This document shows, piece by piece, positions 52,729 to 61,911 of a stretch of 64,000 nt of DNA. The notes under the pieces are model-generated. The model made no database searches, was not told the origin of the DNA, and was given only the letters and a program-made list of their open reading frames with translations. How positions within the stretch are numbered: the first letter of the stretch is position 1; every line of letters starts with the position of its first letter. Both the position numbers and the translations under genes were made by a program. This DNA comes from Paremcibacter congregatus (GTDB taxonomy: Bacteria > Pseudomonadota > Alphaproteobacteria > Sphingomonadales > Emcibacteraceae): assembly GCF_006385135.1 (NCBI RefSeq), contig NZ_CP041025.1, positions 1,395,501-1,459,500 on the forward strand, written 5' to 3'.

Positions 52729-55152
52729 ATGATGTTTAAACATTTAACACGCCTGTTGATGGTGCTGTGTACTATTGGCTTTACTTCAGCCGCCTGGGCG
52801 GCAACGATCGCGGAAAAAACCAAAGATATGGTGGTTCAGAAGGGCTATTTCACCACGTATTGGGATGAAAGCAGCGGGCAGTTGTATCTGGAAATTGATA
52901 AGGTCGGAGAAGAGTTTATCTATAACACGGGCCTGCCGGCGGGTTTGGGGTCCAATGACATTGGTCTTGACCGGGGCCAGGTCGGCGATAGTTTGCTGGT
53001 GAAATTTGAACGTCACGGCGACAAGGTTTTCCTGCATCACATCAATCTTAAATTTCGCGCGATCAGTGATAATCTGCAGGAGCGTAAGGCGGTGCGGGAT
53101 GCCTTTGCCAGTTCGGTCCTTGGCGGGTTTAAGGTAGAAGCGCAGACAGATGACCGGGTGCTGATTAATTTTACACCGCATCTGGTTTCTGACCAGCATG
53201 GGATTGCAGACAGTATTGCCCGGGCCAAACAAGGCAACTTCTCGGTCGATGCCGCGCGCTCGGCGGTATATATGCCGCGGACAAAATCTTTTCCCAAGAA
53301 TACCGAATTTGAGGCCATTCTGACTTTGAAGAGCAGCAATCCCGGGCGTTATGTGCGGGATGTTTCTGCCACAGGAAAAATCATCACCCTGCGGCAGCAT
53401 ATTTCATTCGTCAAACTTCCGGAGCCGGGATACAAGGTGCGGGACTTTAACGTCAACAGTGGATATTTTGACGGACGGTATGTCGATTACGCAGTACCGA
53501 TTGAAGACAATATCACCCGGCGTTTCATCACCCGTCACCGGCTGGAGAAAAAGAACCCGGGCGCGGCCATGAGCGAGGCTGTGGAGCCGATTATCTATTA
53601 TCTTGACCCTGGTGCGCCGGAGCCGATCCGCGGGGCATTGCTTGACGGGGCGCGCTGGTGGAACCAGGCGTTTGAAGCCGCCGGCTATAAAAACGCCTTT
53701 CAGGTCAAAATGCTGCCCGATGGCGCCGACCCGATGGATGTGCGCTATAATATCATTAACTGGGTGCATCGCAAGACCCGGGGCTGGTCTTACGGTTGGC
53801 GGGTGGCGGACCCCCGGACTGGCGAGATCCTCAAAGGTCATGTGACCCTTGGGTCTTTGCGGGTGCGTCAGGATTACCTGATCGCCACGGCCCTGTTGTC
53901 GCCGTACAAGGAAGCGAATAGCGATGTCACGGCACTGAAGGAAATGGCGCTGGCGCGTATCCGTCAATTGTCGGCCCATGAAGTGGGGCATACCATTGGT
54001 CTGGCTCATAACTTCACCACCAGCAGCGCCGGACGGGCATCCGTCATGGATTACCCGCATCCTTTAGTGAAAATCAAGGACGATGGCACGCTGGACATTT
54101 CCGACGCCTATGATGTGGGGATTGGCGAATGGGACAAATATACCATCCGCTATGGCTACGGCGAGTTCGACAAGGGTGTTGACGAGAAGCAGGCGCTAAA
54201 AGGCATCATCAAGGAGGCCTTTGCCAAGGGGCTGGAGTTTATTTCCGATCCCGACAGCCGCAGTCTGCGCGATGTCCATGCGGGATCTCACCTGTGGGAC
54301 AGTGGCGCAGACCCGACAGAGGAACTGGAACGGCTGTACAGTGTGCGCCAGATTGCTCTGAATAATTTCTCTGAGAAGGCTGTGCGGCCAGGTGCGCCAT
54401 TGTCGTCTCTGGAAGAGGTGTTGGTGCCGCTTTATTATCTACATCGCTATCAGTTGGAAGCTTCTGGCAAGGCGCTGGGGGGGCTGGATTATGCCTATAC
54501 AACACGGGGGGATACCCCGGCGGAAGCATATCAAATTGTCAGCCCGGCACGGCAAAAGAAAGCCCTGAATGCAATATTGCAGTCTGTAACGCCGGAGTTT
54601 CTCGCGCTTCCGGAAAGAATTCTGAACCTGCTGCCACCAAAGGCTTACGGGTTTGAACGGTCACGGGAAAGTTTCCCGCGCCACACGGGCAAAAGTTTTG
54701 ATGCCATGGCGCTGTCGGAAGCGGCCGCCAGTCATGTCATGACCATATTGTTGCACCCGGAACGGGCCCAGCGGATCGTGGAATTCCATGCCCGGGATCA
54801 GGCGCAGGTGAGTTTTCCTGATTATATGGAGCAGATAGTTGACAGGGTGATCAGGGGGAAAAAATTGACAGGCCTTAAGGGTGCTCTGGATCGCCGTGTG
54901 AACTATGTTCTGGTGCATCACCTGATGCTGCTGGATCAGAACGGCGAAGCATCGGCAGATGCCAGGGCTGCGGCACATCTGACATTGACGGATTTACGGA
55001 CCTGGTTCGAAAAACAGGCGCGGAAATCAGGAGACAGTTTGTATCGGGCGCATTATCTTTATGAAGCAGACCGGATAGGGCAGTATCTGGCGGGTAACCT
55101 AAAGATCTCTGCCAGTGATCTAGCGGCACTGCCTCCGGGCTCTCCGATTTAA
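52729..55152 (+). CDS. Exported zinc metalloprotease (DUF5117/DUF4953-type)
   Basis: An 807-residue protein with a signal peptide (to about residue 24, AWA-AT). The N-terminal half has the DUF5117-like GYFTTYWDESSGQLYLEIDKVGEEFIYNTGLPAGLGSNDIGLDRG region. The catalytic motif HEVGHTIGLAHNF has H417, E418, H421 and H427, an HExxHxxGxxH metzincin-like zinc site, with SVMDYPHP as Met-turn (SxMDYP). The C-terminal half is helical. Family members are probable periplasmic or surface proteases. It follows the amidohydrolase pair by 73 bp with a terminator between, and may act with them on peptides. Confidence 0.9.
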   Translation: MMFKHLTRLLMVLCTIGFTSAAWAATIAEKTKDMVVQKGYFTTYWDESSGQLYLEIDKVGEEFIYNTGLPAGLGSNDIGLDRGQVGDSLLVKFERHGDKVFLHHINLKFRAISDNLQERKAVRDAFASSVLGGFKVEAQTDDRVLINFTPHLVSDQHGIADSIARAKQGNFSVDAARSAVYMPRTKSFPKNTEFEAILTLKSSNPGRYVRDVSATGKIITLRQHISFVKLPEPGYKVRDFNVNSGYFDGRYVDYAVPIEDNITRRFITRHRLEKKNPGAAMSEAVEPIIYYLDPGAPEPIRGALLDGARWWNQAFEAAGYKNAFQVKMLPDGADPMDVRYNIINWVHRKTRGWSYGWRVADPRTGEILKGHVTLGSLRVRQDYLIATALLSPYKEANSDVTALKEMALARIRQLSAHEVGHTIGLAHNFTTSSAGRASVMDYPHPLVKIKDDGTLDISDAYDVGIGEWDKYTIRYGYGEFDKGVDEKQALKGIIKEAFAKGLEFISDPDSRSLRDVHAGSHLWDSGADPTEELERLYSVRQIALNNFSEKAVRPGAPLSSLEEVLVPLYYLHRYQLEASGKALGGLDYAYTTRGDTPAEAYQIVSPARQKKALNAILQSVTPEFLALPERILNLLPPKAYGFERSRESFPRHTGKSFDAMALSEAAASHVMTILLHPERAQRIVEFHARDQAQVSFPDYMEQIVDRVIRGKKLTGLKGALDRRVNYVLVHHLMLLDQNGEASADARAAAHLTLTDLRTWFEKQARKSGDSLYRAHYLYEADRIGQYLAGNLKISASDLAALPPGSPI

Positions 55153-55407
55153 GGCGGGAGACGCTCTAAGAAAACTGTCATCTTCCTGCGGGGCAGGGAT
55201 CCATTTTGATATCGTCATGAAAGTAATTATTTTAACGCAAGTATTTGATATCAATATGGATTTCGTCCTGGTCCTGAATGACCGCCGGGGGGAGTGGGCA
55301 GGTGCGCTCTATTTGGTCGTGCCGCAAGACCAGTTTATGCTGTACATCCGGTGGGGAAATCCGTAAATTCCGCCGCAACAGTGAACCCTTTAACCCACGG
55401 ACTATTC
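55153..55407. other. Intergenic gap before prfC
   Basis: Two overlapping open frames of about 48 codons, one on each strand (55217-55366 plus, 55241-55387 minus), look moderately protein-like, but neither has clear supporting signals. I assign no gene. Confidence 0.3.
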
Positions 55408-56997
55408 ATGAGCGCGTTACAAACCGAAGTCGACAGACGCCGGACCTTTGCCATTATTGCCCATCCCGACGCCGGGAAAACGACCCTGACTGAAAAGCTG
55501 CTGCTGTTCGGTGGCGCCATTCAGATGGCCGGGGAAGTGAAGGCGCGCGGGGATCGTCGCCGGGCGCGTTCTGACTGGATGAAAGTGGAGCAGGAACGCG
55601 GCATTTCCGTAGCCTCGTCTGTGATGACCTTTGAATATGAAAAACGCATGTTCAATTTGCTGGATACACCGGGCCATGAAGATTTCTCGGAAGATACCTA
55701 TCGGGTCTTGACTGCAGTCGACAGCGCCATCATGGTACTTGATGGCGCCAAGGGAATTGAGGGTCAGACCAGGAAGTTGTTTGAGGTTTGCCGCCTGCGC
55801 GACATGCCGGTGACCACCTTTATCAACAAGCTTGACCGGGAATCGATGGACCCTTTTGAGTTGTTGGATGTGATTGAGCAGCAATTGGCGCTGGATGTGA
55901 CCCCGGCGACCTGGCCGATCGGCATGGGACGGGACTTCAAGGGCTGTTACGATCTGATCAATGACCGTTTGATTCTGATTGAAAAGACCAAAAATGACTT
56001 GCCGGATGATGGTCTGGTTTGTCAAGGCGTGGATGATCCTCAACTGGATAATCTGTTACCGGAAAACCTGCTGGAAAAATTGCGGGAAGATGTGGCGATG
56101 GTGCGGGAACTGTGCCCGGAATTCGATCCTCAGGCTTATCTTGACGGTACCATGACACCGGTATATTTCGGCAGTGCAATCAATAACTTCGGCGTGCGGG
56201 AACTGCTGGAAGGTATCGGCAATCGTTCTCCGATCCCGAGCAGCTTTAAAACCACGGGACGCGAAGTCACGCCTTATGATAACAAAGTCAGCGGATTTGT
56301 TTTCAAGATTCAGGCGAATATGGACCCTAAACACCGTGACCGTATCGCCTTCTTCCGGCTGGTGTCCGGTAAGTTCAAACGGGGTATGAAGCTGAAACTG
56401 GTGCGGGACGGCAAGCTGGTTAATCTACATAATCCGGTGATGTTCATGGCCCAGGACCGGGAACTGGCGGAAACCGCCTGGCCGGGAGATATCTTCGGTA
56501 TTCCCAATCACGGCAATTTGCGTATTGGCGACAGCCTGACGGAGGGGGAAGAGCTGCGATTCACAGGTATTCCCAATTTTGCCCCCGAATATATTCAGAC
56601 CGTGCGGCCTGAAGACCCCATGAAAGCCAAACATCTGGGACGGGCGTTACAGCAGCTGGCGGAAGAGGGTGCGGCCCGGGTTTTTAAACCCACCATTGGC
56701 TCTGAATGGTTTGTTGGTGTGGTCGGCATGTTGCAGTTTGACGTGATGGGGGATCGTATCCGGACAGAATATGACGTCCCCTGTCGTTTTGAGGCGACAT
56801 CGCTCTATACGGCGGTATGGGTTGAATGTGATGACAAATTTAAGTTGAAAGCCTTTATCGACGGCAATAAAGCCAATATGGCGGAAGACCACAGTGGATC
56901 GCCTGTATTTCTGGCGCGGAACGCCTGGCGTCTGGACAAGGCGCGGGATGACAACCCTGATATTCGCTTCCTGAAGACCAAAGAACAATTGGTATAA
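55408..56997 (+). CDS. prfC: Peptide chain release factor 3
   Basis: A 529-residue translational GTPase that recycles RF1/RF2. G1 is AHPDAGKTTLTEK (about 18-30), G2 region RGISVASSVMTF, G3 DTPGHEDFSEDTYR, G4 NKLDR. Domains II and III follow with the RF3-specific VGVVGMLQFDVM and WVECDDKFKLKAF. The family start is ATG 55408 (MSALQTEVDRRRTFAIIAHPDAGK); an open frame runs 38 codons further upstream with no homology. Length is normal. Confidence 0.96.
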   Translation: MSALQTEVDRRRTFAIIAHPDAGKTTLTEKLLLFGGAIQMAGEVKARGDRRRARSDWMKVEQERGISVASSVMTFEYEKRMFNLLDTPGHEDFSEDTYRVLTAVDSAIMVLDGAKGIEGQTRKLFEVCRLRDMPVTTFINKLDRESMDPFELLDVIEQQLALDVTPATWPIGMGRDFKGCYDLINDRLILIEKTKNDLPDDGLVCQGVDDPQLDNLLPENLLEKLREDVAMVRELCPEFDPQAYLDGTMTPVYFGSAINNFGVRELLEGIGNRSPIPSSFKTTGREVTPYDNKVSGFVFKIQANMDPKHRDRIAFFRLVSGKFKRGMKLKLVRDGKLVNLHNPVMFMAQDRELAETAWPGDIFGIPNHGNLRIGDSLTEGEELRFTGIPNFAPEYIQTVRPEDPMKAKHLGRALQQLAEEGAARVFKPTIGSEWFVGVVGMLQFDVMGDRIRTEYDVPCRFEATSLYTAVWVECDDKFKLKAFIDGNKANMAEDHSGSPVFLARNAWRLDKARDDNPDIRFLKTKEQLV

Positions 56998-57111
56998 GAA
57001 ACCATTTTTACGGGGTATTTACCAAATATAGATTTTTATGTTCGATAGTTGTATCTGCATAAAAGTTGGTTGTACATACCGGCGAGTAAGCATTTATTGG
57101 AGGGGTATGTG

Positions 57112-57609
57112 GTGGACGAAAAATTTAGAGACCGGTTTACGGCGCATGATTTACCTAATCGCACACTGCGGGAGGTTTATGCCTACTGGTTGAAGATGAG
57201 GGGAGACAAGGGCCTGCCGACGCGTGCGGATCTTGATCCTGTGCAGATTCCCCATCTCCTGCCCAATATCAGCCTGATTGATGTTGAGTATCAGCCTCGG
57301 CGTTATAGGATGCGCTTGATTGGGACAGAAACGGTGCGTGCTCTGGGCGAGGATCCCACAGGCACCTATCTTGACGATAATCTTCAGGCAAACGCTCTCC
57401 TGAAATCACGTTACGACTGGTTGGTGGAGAATAAAAGACCTTATTTCTATTGTGATAAATTGATGTGGTCTGATAAAAAATTCCTTGAATATCAAACGAT
57501 TGGCCTACCGCTTTCCCGCAACGGGGTGGATGTTGATATTATTATGTTCGGCATCAACTACGATTTCCCGGAGAAAATGGGTTCAATACCGATGGCTTTC
57601 GGGGCGTAA
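57112..57609 (+). CDS. PAS-domain protein (PAS_5 type)
   Basis: A 165-residue cytoplasmic protein of the alphaproteobacterial PAS_5 family: NRTLREVYAYWLKMRGDKGLPTRADLDPVQIPHLLPNISLIDVE, then YRMRLIGTETVRALGEDPTGTYLDD. The start at GTG 57112 is chosen because GGAGGGG lies 6 bases before it; a longer frame reaches 57049. No output domain is present. Ligand and partner are unknown. In related genomes such proteins occur singly, as here. Confidence 0.8.
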   Translation: MDEKFRDRFTAHDLPNRTLREVYAYWLKMRGDKGLPTRADLDPVQIPHLLPNISLIDVEYQPRRYRMRLIGTETVRALGEDPTGTYLDDNLQANALLKSRYDWLVENKRPYFYCDKLMWSDKKFLEYQTIGLPLSRNGVDVDIIMFGINYDFPEKMGSIPMAFGA

Positions 57610-57623
57610 GTTTCTATAGACTT

Positions 57624-57657
57624 GACCGGGAAGCCATATCATTACGGCCTCCCGGTC
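57624..57657. terminator. Hairpin between convergent genes
   Basis: GACCGGGA-A-GCC pairs with GGC-C-TCCCGGTC (11 pairs, one mismatch, 10-nt loop). The T-rich tract is imperfect on both strands. Confidence 0.6.
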
Positions 57658-57663
57658 ATTTCT

Positions 57664-58101
57664 CTATTTATTGAGCTGCACAATATTGTCAGGGCGACCT
57701 TTATGGTCAACGCTGCGTAGGTCGCTGTTGAGCAGACAGGTCACACGTTGGCGGAAATTACTGAAATGTGCCGAAGCAACCACGTCAATGGGGACATCGA
57801 ACAGCATTGTATAGCGGCGAACATCCGGCAAGATCGCTGTTTCGGTCTTGAGAATGCTCGCGGTAAAGTCATGCCCCAGATAAGTACCTGAAACCCTGTC
57901 CTCCAGGGTTGGCCAGATGGGTTGCAACGCCTGACGCTTCAGGCTGGCGGTTAGGACGTTCCAGTCCTTGTAACCATACTGCTTTGCCAGGGCTTCCAAG
58001 GTTTTTGAATGGCTCATTTCAATATTATGTTCGGCGAAATGATCCCGCATGCGCCGTGCCTGACGTTTCAGGCTGTCGAGAGTAAGAGGTGGTGTGGTCA
58101 T
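57664..58101 (-). CDS. Glyoxalase-related small protein
   Basis: A 145-residue protein. The N-terminus (SLKRQARRMRDHFAEHNIEMSHSKTLEALAKQYGYKDWNVLTA, first half) matches the glyoxalase-related domain with conserved MSHS and GYKDWN. The C-terminal half (RVSGTYLGHDFTASILK, then YTMLFDVPIDVVASAHFSNFRQRV) is typical of the same alphaproteobacterial proteins. No glyoxalase active-site residues can be named. It is convergent with the PAS gene. Function unknown. Confidence 0.75.
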   Translation of the reverse strand: MTTPPLTLDSLKRQARRMRDHFAEHNIEMSHSKTLEALAKQYGYKDWNVLTASLKRQALQPIWPTLEDRVSGTYLGHDFTASILKTETAILPDVRRYTMLFDVPIDVVASAHFSNFRQRVTCLLNSDLRSVDHKGRPDNIVQLNK

Positions 58102-58292
58102 ATTATAGTCTCCAATCGATTGGACAATATCGACAGGGCTCGCATTACTGTCAGGTCCCGAAATGGATCCTGTATAAAATATGAAAGAGGAAGTTCACCA
58201 AAGCCGTGAGGCCGCGAGCGGCAGGCATCCTATACCTGTCAGGGGGAATACAGAAGATACGTCAGCCTGTCAAGTCTGATGATGGAGGCAGA

Positions 58293-58898
58293 TTAGCGGT
58301 CAAGCGTGATCTTGTCGCTCTGACCGCTTTCGCCGGGGAAATTTTGGAACAGGGCTTCTATGAGGTTAGGAATGGCGTTAGTCAGGGGGTCGCGCCCTTC
58401 GCTACGTGCCCGGCCTTCATAGAGTTTGACGCCGTCTGACCGGCGAAGTATATCGAGGGTGAAGATCCGGACATACTCAGTTCTTACCTTACGTTCTCCG
58501 AGGGGGAACCCAACACCAACCCCGACACCGACACCACTGTGGTGATAACCGCCGCCGCTGCCGACCCCGATGCTGATGCTGCCGTGAGGTTTGCCGTCAT
58601 CAACGTCTCCGTCTGTGTCGATTGGGCGGTTGGCGAATCCAATACGAGCAATAAGGTCAGTGGGGCGCCCTTCCGGGGGACGATATCCGACAGAACCCAG
58701 ATATTGCCCGACCAATTCGGCATATTGACCATACTCAATACTGCGTTTCAGTTCCGGGTCCCAGAAACTGACTTCAATGGTTTGTTTTTGTGGGGCGGGA
58801 AGGCTGTGGAAACGAGTGACCTCATAAGAGGGGGATGAACTGCAGCCTGTGAGGGTAAGCAGAACCAGAGCAACAGTCAGCGGCCAAAATTTTCCCAT
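58293..58898 (-). CDS. DUF4136-type lipoprotein
   Basis: A 201-residue lipoprotein. ATG 58898 follows GGAGATC; 12 upstream codons in frame lack a site. The signal peptide ends in LTGC (lipobox), so it is anchored to the outer or inner membrane. The mature part has the DUF4136 pattern: a short N-terminal strand, PTDLIARIGFANRP, a Gly-rich loop (SISIGVGSGGGYHHSGVGVGVGVGF), and YVRIFTLDILRRSDGVKLYEGRARSEG. Function unknown. It is upstream of, and divergent from, the tRNA-Val. Confidence 0.85.
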   Translation of the reverse strand: MGKFWPLTVALVLLTLTGCSSSPSYEVTRFHSLPAPQKQTIEVSFWDPELKRSIEYGQYAELVGQYLGSVGYRPPEGRPTDLIARIGFANRPIDTDGDVDDGKPHGSISIGVGSGGGYHHSGVGVGVGVGFPLGERKVRTEYVRIFTLDILRRSDGVKLYEGRARSEGRDPLTNAIPNLIEALFQNFPGESGQSDKITLDR

Positions 58899-59048
58899 AA
58901 CGAGATCTCCTGTTTGATGACATAACCATATCAAAGGCTGCCTGAATGGGCTATGAATAAAAATTATCGACCAGAGAGAAAAATGTCATCTTTTGGCTTG
59001 CTAAACAGTGGAAAATGATTATAAATCGCCTCAGCTATCATCATGATA

Positions 59049-59123
59049 GGGCGATTAGCTCAGGGGTAGAGCGCTTCGTTGACATCGAAGAGGTCACAAG
59101 TTCAAATCTTGTATCGCCCACCA
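59049..59123 (+). tRNA. tRNA-Val (anticodon GAC), CCA encoded
   Basis: A 75-nt cloverleaf: GGGCGAT pairs with ATCGCCC, anticodon loop TTGACAT carries GAC, T loop TTCAAAT, CCA encoded. An integrase remnant lies 118 bp downstream. Confidence 0.96.
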
Positions 59124-59241
59124 TCTAAAAAATAAGTAATTTATTTTAAAAGCTTTTATCAGTTCTTGTCCTCCCGGAAAAAGAGGTGTGGGCAATGATG
59201 GCTTATTTTTACGCTTGATGGACGCCTGTACAGCAAGGTAT

Positions 59242-59376
59242 TTACCGGTCAGCGCCACGGGTATATAGCTGTGACTGACGCTCAGACCGCCACCCGAAGA
59301 CTGCCTGCAATTCTTTCTCGGTTCCTCCCGCTTCTGCGAGAAGGGTGGCGGCCAATTTGCGGAGGTCGTGGACGCT
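59242..59376 (-). pseudogene. C-terminal remnant of a tyrosine integrase next to tRNA-Val
   Basis: On the minus strand a 44-codon open stretch (after TAG at 59377-59379) encodes VHDLRKLAATLLAEAGG, then GTEKELQAVFGWRSERQSQLYTRGADR and TAA. This is the end of a tyrosine recombinase: H-x-x-R in HDLR, the box-II position FGW (usually LGH) and the nucleophile Tyr in LYTR. The rest of the gene is missing. It is 118 bp from the tRNA-Val 3' end, where integrases insert, so it marks an old, decayed insertion. The flanks 59124-59241 and 59380-59494 hold nothing else I recognise. Confidence 0.75.
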
Positions 59377-59494
59377 CTAAAACCCAGTATGAGCGAAGCC
59401 GAGTTTCAGTCGGAGGTGTCCGACATCTCAATATGGAACCTATTTATACAGTCGAAACTATGTGGAAACTCTCTCTACTTTCCCCAAAGCGGGC

Positions 59495-60043
59495 TCAAGG
59501 TGCGCGGCCAGATTTCCGATATTGATATGGCTCAACAAATTCTCCTTGCCAAATACCGCGCTTACTCCACCACGCTTCTATTTGCTCCGGAAAATATATG
59601 TAAGTGTAATAGGTGTAAGCGACAGCGTGCCCTGAGGATACCATTGCCGAATTAATATCTTGCCCCTTATTATTAATACATGTCGCAATTGTTCTCCCGT
59701 ATCGACCTGTCGAAAGTTTTGTACATTTTACTTTCTGATAGTTAATTAGGCGGGTGAGGTACGCAGTGGATACTGCTCCACAATTCCATTTTCTTCCTTT
59801 AATTGAACATGTCTGGTCTCGTTCAGGAGCATCTATGCCGTGTAGCCGGATCTTTTTACCTTGGACACGTATTGTATCTCCATCGGTAATATATGCTTGT
59901 CCAACAATATTGAATTTTGGGGCAGGAAAGAAGGGCATATCTTGCCAATAATAGCCAACCAAACCGCCCAATAAGACGGCTAATACTAGTCCGATCCTTA
60001 TCAGGTTTGGAGATGTCCTATTGTCTTTAAATTTTAAGATCAT
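59495..60043 (-). CDS. Membrane-anchored thermonuclease-like (SNase) protein
   Basis: A 182-residue protein. ATG 60043 is the likely start; a longer frame adds 25 residues. An N-terminal membrane segment (IRIGLVLAVLLGGLVGYYW) is followed by a staphylococcal-nuclease domain: YITDGDTIRVQGKKIRLHGIDAPERDQ, with catalytic R/E, then TGRYGRTIATC with the second Arg. It would hydrolyse DNA/RNA with Ca2+ on the periplasmic side. Its codon and base use is more A+T-rich than the neighbours, and it lies next to the integrase scar, so it may have come with that insertion. Confidence 0.88.
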   Translation of the reverse strand: MILKFKDNRTSPNLIRIGLVLAVLLGGLVGYYWQDMPFFPAPKFNIVGQAYITDGDTIRVQGKKIRLHGIDAPERDQTCSIKGRKWNCGAVSTAYLTRLINYQKVKCTKLSTGRYGRTIATCINNKGQDINSAMVSSGHAVAYTYYTYIYFPEQIEAWWSKRGIWQGEFVEPYQYRKSGRAP

Positions 60044-60156
60044 GCCTGAAAAATAATGTTTAAATGTTTCTATTTGATTAAAGCCCAAACTGTATGAGCA
60101 CTCCCCCAATCTCCCCATCTTGTTCCTGGTCTATTTCCGACATATGGGATTCCCAT

Positions 60157-60189
60157 AAAAAAAAGCGGCCCCTTGAAAAGGGACCGCTT
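60157..60189 (-). terminator. Terminator after the PEP-CTERM gene
   Basis: On the minus strand AAGCGGTCCCTT pairs with AAGGGGCCGCTT (one G-U pair, 3-nt loop), followed by a run of eight T. Confidence 0.93.
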
Positions 60190-60208
60190 CAGTACACTCA
60201 GAATTTAA

Positions 60209-60880
60209 TTAGCTGCGACGTCTGCGCGCCAGGCCAAGTCCCATAAGACCGAGGCCCAGAAGAGCAAGTGGTGCAGGTTCCGGAACATCTATATTTCCGT
60301 CATTGAACGTCCCAAGCAGGCGGAAGGACATGTCACCGACGACGGCATCTGACATGCCGGTAAATGTATCACCGGAAAATGAGGCCATTCTACTATCCCC
60401 CGGCGTGTTTATACTGAGCCCTAATTGCCCAAGTTGAGAGCCTTCTCCCGTCATACCAATCCAGAAACTCCCAACAGAAAAATTAAACTGATTGGTAAAG
60501 TCAACGTGTTTTCTGGTGACATAAGTGATGGTAGAGGTACTGAGGCTGTCGATAACAGAAACGACCTCGTTAAAGGATGTGATTAAGTTTCCGAGTGTGC
60601 CTGCGTTGTCTTCCCATATGCTAATTCTTACGATCTGGTCAAGTGCACCACTGACTTCTCCACTATAAAGATCCATGCCCGTGAGGGCGCCGGTTTCGGT
60701 AAAGGAAACCCGATCAGCAAAATTCTGGCCATTCGAGATGTTAGACCAGTTTGGTGAACCTTCGGCGTTTGTGGTGTCAGGGCTATAATCCCAGATGACG
60801 TCTGCGAGTGCAGATGAAAGGCTTATGGCGGAAACTGCCAGGACAGTCAGGCCGGTTTTAACTAATTTACTTATATTCAT
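60209..60880 (-). CDS. PEP-CTERM sorted exported protein
   Basis: A 223-residue protein. ATG 60880 follows AGGAAAAG and gives a signal peptide (MNISKLVKTGLTVLAVSAI, cleavage near ALA-DV). The body is Ser/Thr/Asp-rich beta-type, with no catalytic motif. The C-terminus is a PEP-CTERM sorting signal: VPEPAPLALLGLGLMGLGLARRRRS (PEP, hydrophobic helix, Arg cluster). Such proteins are sorted by an exosortase (not in this window), often in strains producing exopolysaccharide. Its adhesive or biofilm role is inferred. Confidence 0.92.
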   Translation of the reverse strand: MNISKLVKTGLTVLAVSAISLSSALADVIWDYSPDTTNAEGSPNWSNISNGQNFADRVSFTETGALTGMDLYSGEVSGALDQIVRISIWEDNAGTLGNLITSFNEVVSVIDSLSTSTITYVTRKHVDFTNQFNFSVGSFWIGMTGEGSQLGQLGLSINTPGDSRMASFSGDTFTGMSDAVVGDMSFRLLGTFNDGNIDVPEPAPLALLGLGLMGLGLARRRRS

Positions 60881-61095
60881 ATGACTTTTCCTATTCTTAA
60901 AATATATTTCATTATGCAATTATTGCGCCAGTTAATGCAAAGGGCGGTATTCCACAAGATTAGGAGTTTCTTTGGGGGTTAATACATTTAATAGGTAGAA
61001 TAAACTGTAAAGAATACTGACACTTATTCTCTGAATTTTACACTTTTTCTTAGAGCGAAATCGCTCATGTTCCCGGAAGTGACGCAAACAAGATA

Positions 61096-61812
61096 TCAGG
61101 GGTTGGTCGATTTTTGTTTTTGCAAGGCCCGGAGCGCGGCTTCCAGTTTGGGAATGATGGCGGCGTTCTTTCGGTGGACGAAATGATAAACCGGTGAGGT
61201 CCTTACTGCCGGTTCGAGCCTTATAACGCGGGGGTTGCTTTCTTTGATAAACCTTTGAACATCTTTTTCAAAAGGCGGCGCTGCGAGAGCAATATCAAAG
61301 CGCCCCCTGGACAGCATCTTAAAAAGCGTGAGATGATTTTTGGCGATATTAGCCTCCCTGCCGCGCAACTCAATTGCAGCCCAAAGTGAGCCACGCCGAT
61401 AACCAACATGGTATTTGCTCAAAAGATCATCTTGATAGACATCAATATCATTCCGGGTGGTAAAGGCGTATCCTGTGCCGTAATATATGGGAACGTTAAC
61501 CCGGACAAGATTTCTATAACGTTTTACGGCTTCTGGAATTCGCCCGACCTCTCCATCAATTACGCCTGCGTTTGCTTCTTCTAACGACCGCAGGGAAGGC
61601 AAGGGTGTAAATCGATACTTGATACCGGCTTTTTCATAAGCCTGCTTCACAATCGTCCGGCTTCTTTCATGAATTCTGGATCTTTCCGTGTAGCCTATAA
61701 TATAGATTTTTTCCGGTGGGATGTTTTCCGCGCAGGGTGCAATGACAGCGCCTTGGCCATAAATAATTAACAAAGCCAATGCCTTGGGAATTATATTCGT
61801 AAATGCTGGCAT
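61096..61812 (-). CDS. Periplasmic solute-binding-type protein
   Basis: A 238-residue exported protein with an extracellular solute-binding (family 3) fold: IYIIGYTERSRIHERSRTIVKQAYEKAGIKYRFTPLPSLRSLEEANAGVIDGEVGRI as N-lobe, then VPIYYGTGYAFTTRNDIDV and RGRFDIALAAPPFEKD. The signal region is short and hydrophobic (ALALLIIYGQGAVIAPCA). There is no transporter gene nearby. Orphan proteins of this type in marine Proteobacteria are common and their ligands are mostly unknown. It resembles the neighbour at 61912 in length and fold but not in detail. Confidence 0.8.
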   Translation of the reverse strand: MPAFTNIIPKALALLIIYGQGAVIAPCAENIPPEKIYIIGYTERSRIHERSRTIVKQAYEKAGIKYRFTPLPSLRSLEEANAGVIDGEVGRIPEAVKRYRNLVRVNVPIYYGTGYAFTTRNDIDVYQDDLLSKYHVGYRRGSLWAAIELRGREANIAKNHLTLFKMLSRGRFDIALAAPPFEKDVQRFIKESNPRVIRLEPAVRTSPVYHFVHRKNAAIIPKLEAALRALQKQKSTNP

Positions 61813-61911
61813 AAACAGACCTAAATCATAGAAATGGAATGAGAAGCAGACGGATATTATCCTCTGACAGCAATATCATTATAATGTTAATTTATTCTAA
61901 TGTTGAGGTTT

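Noticed and set aside
55153-55407. Small genes on either strand upstream of prfC
   Set aside because: Both strands are open for about 48 codons over the same bases and neither has decisive signals.
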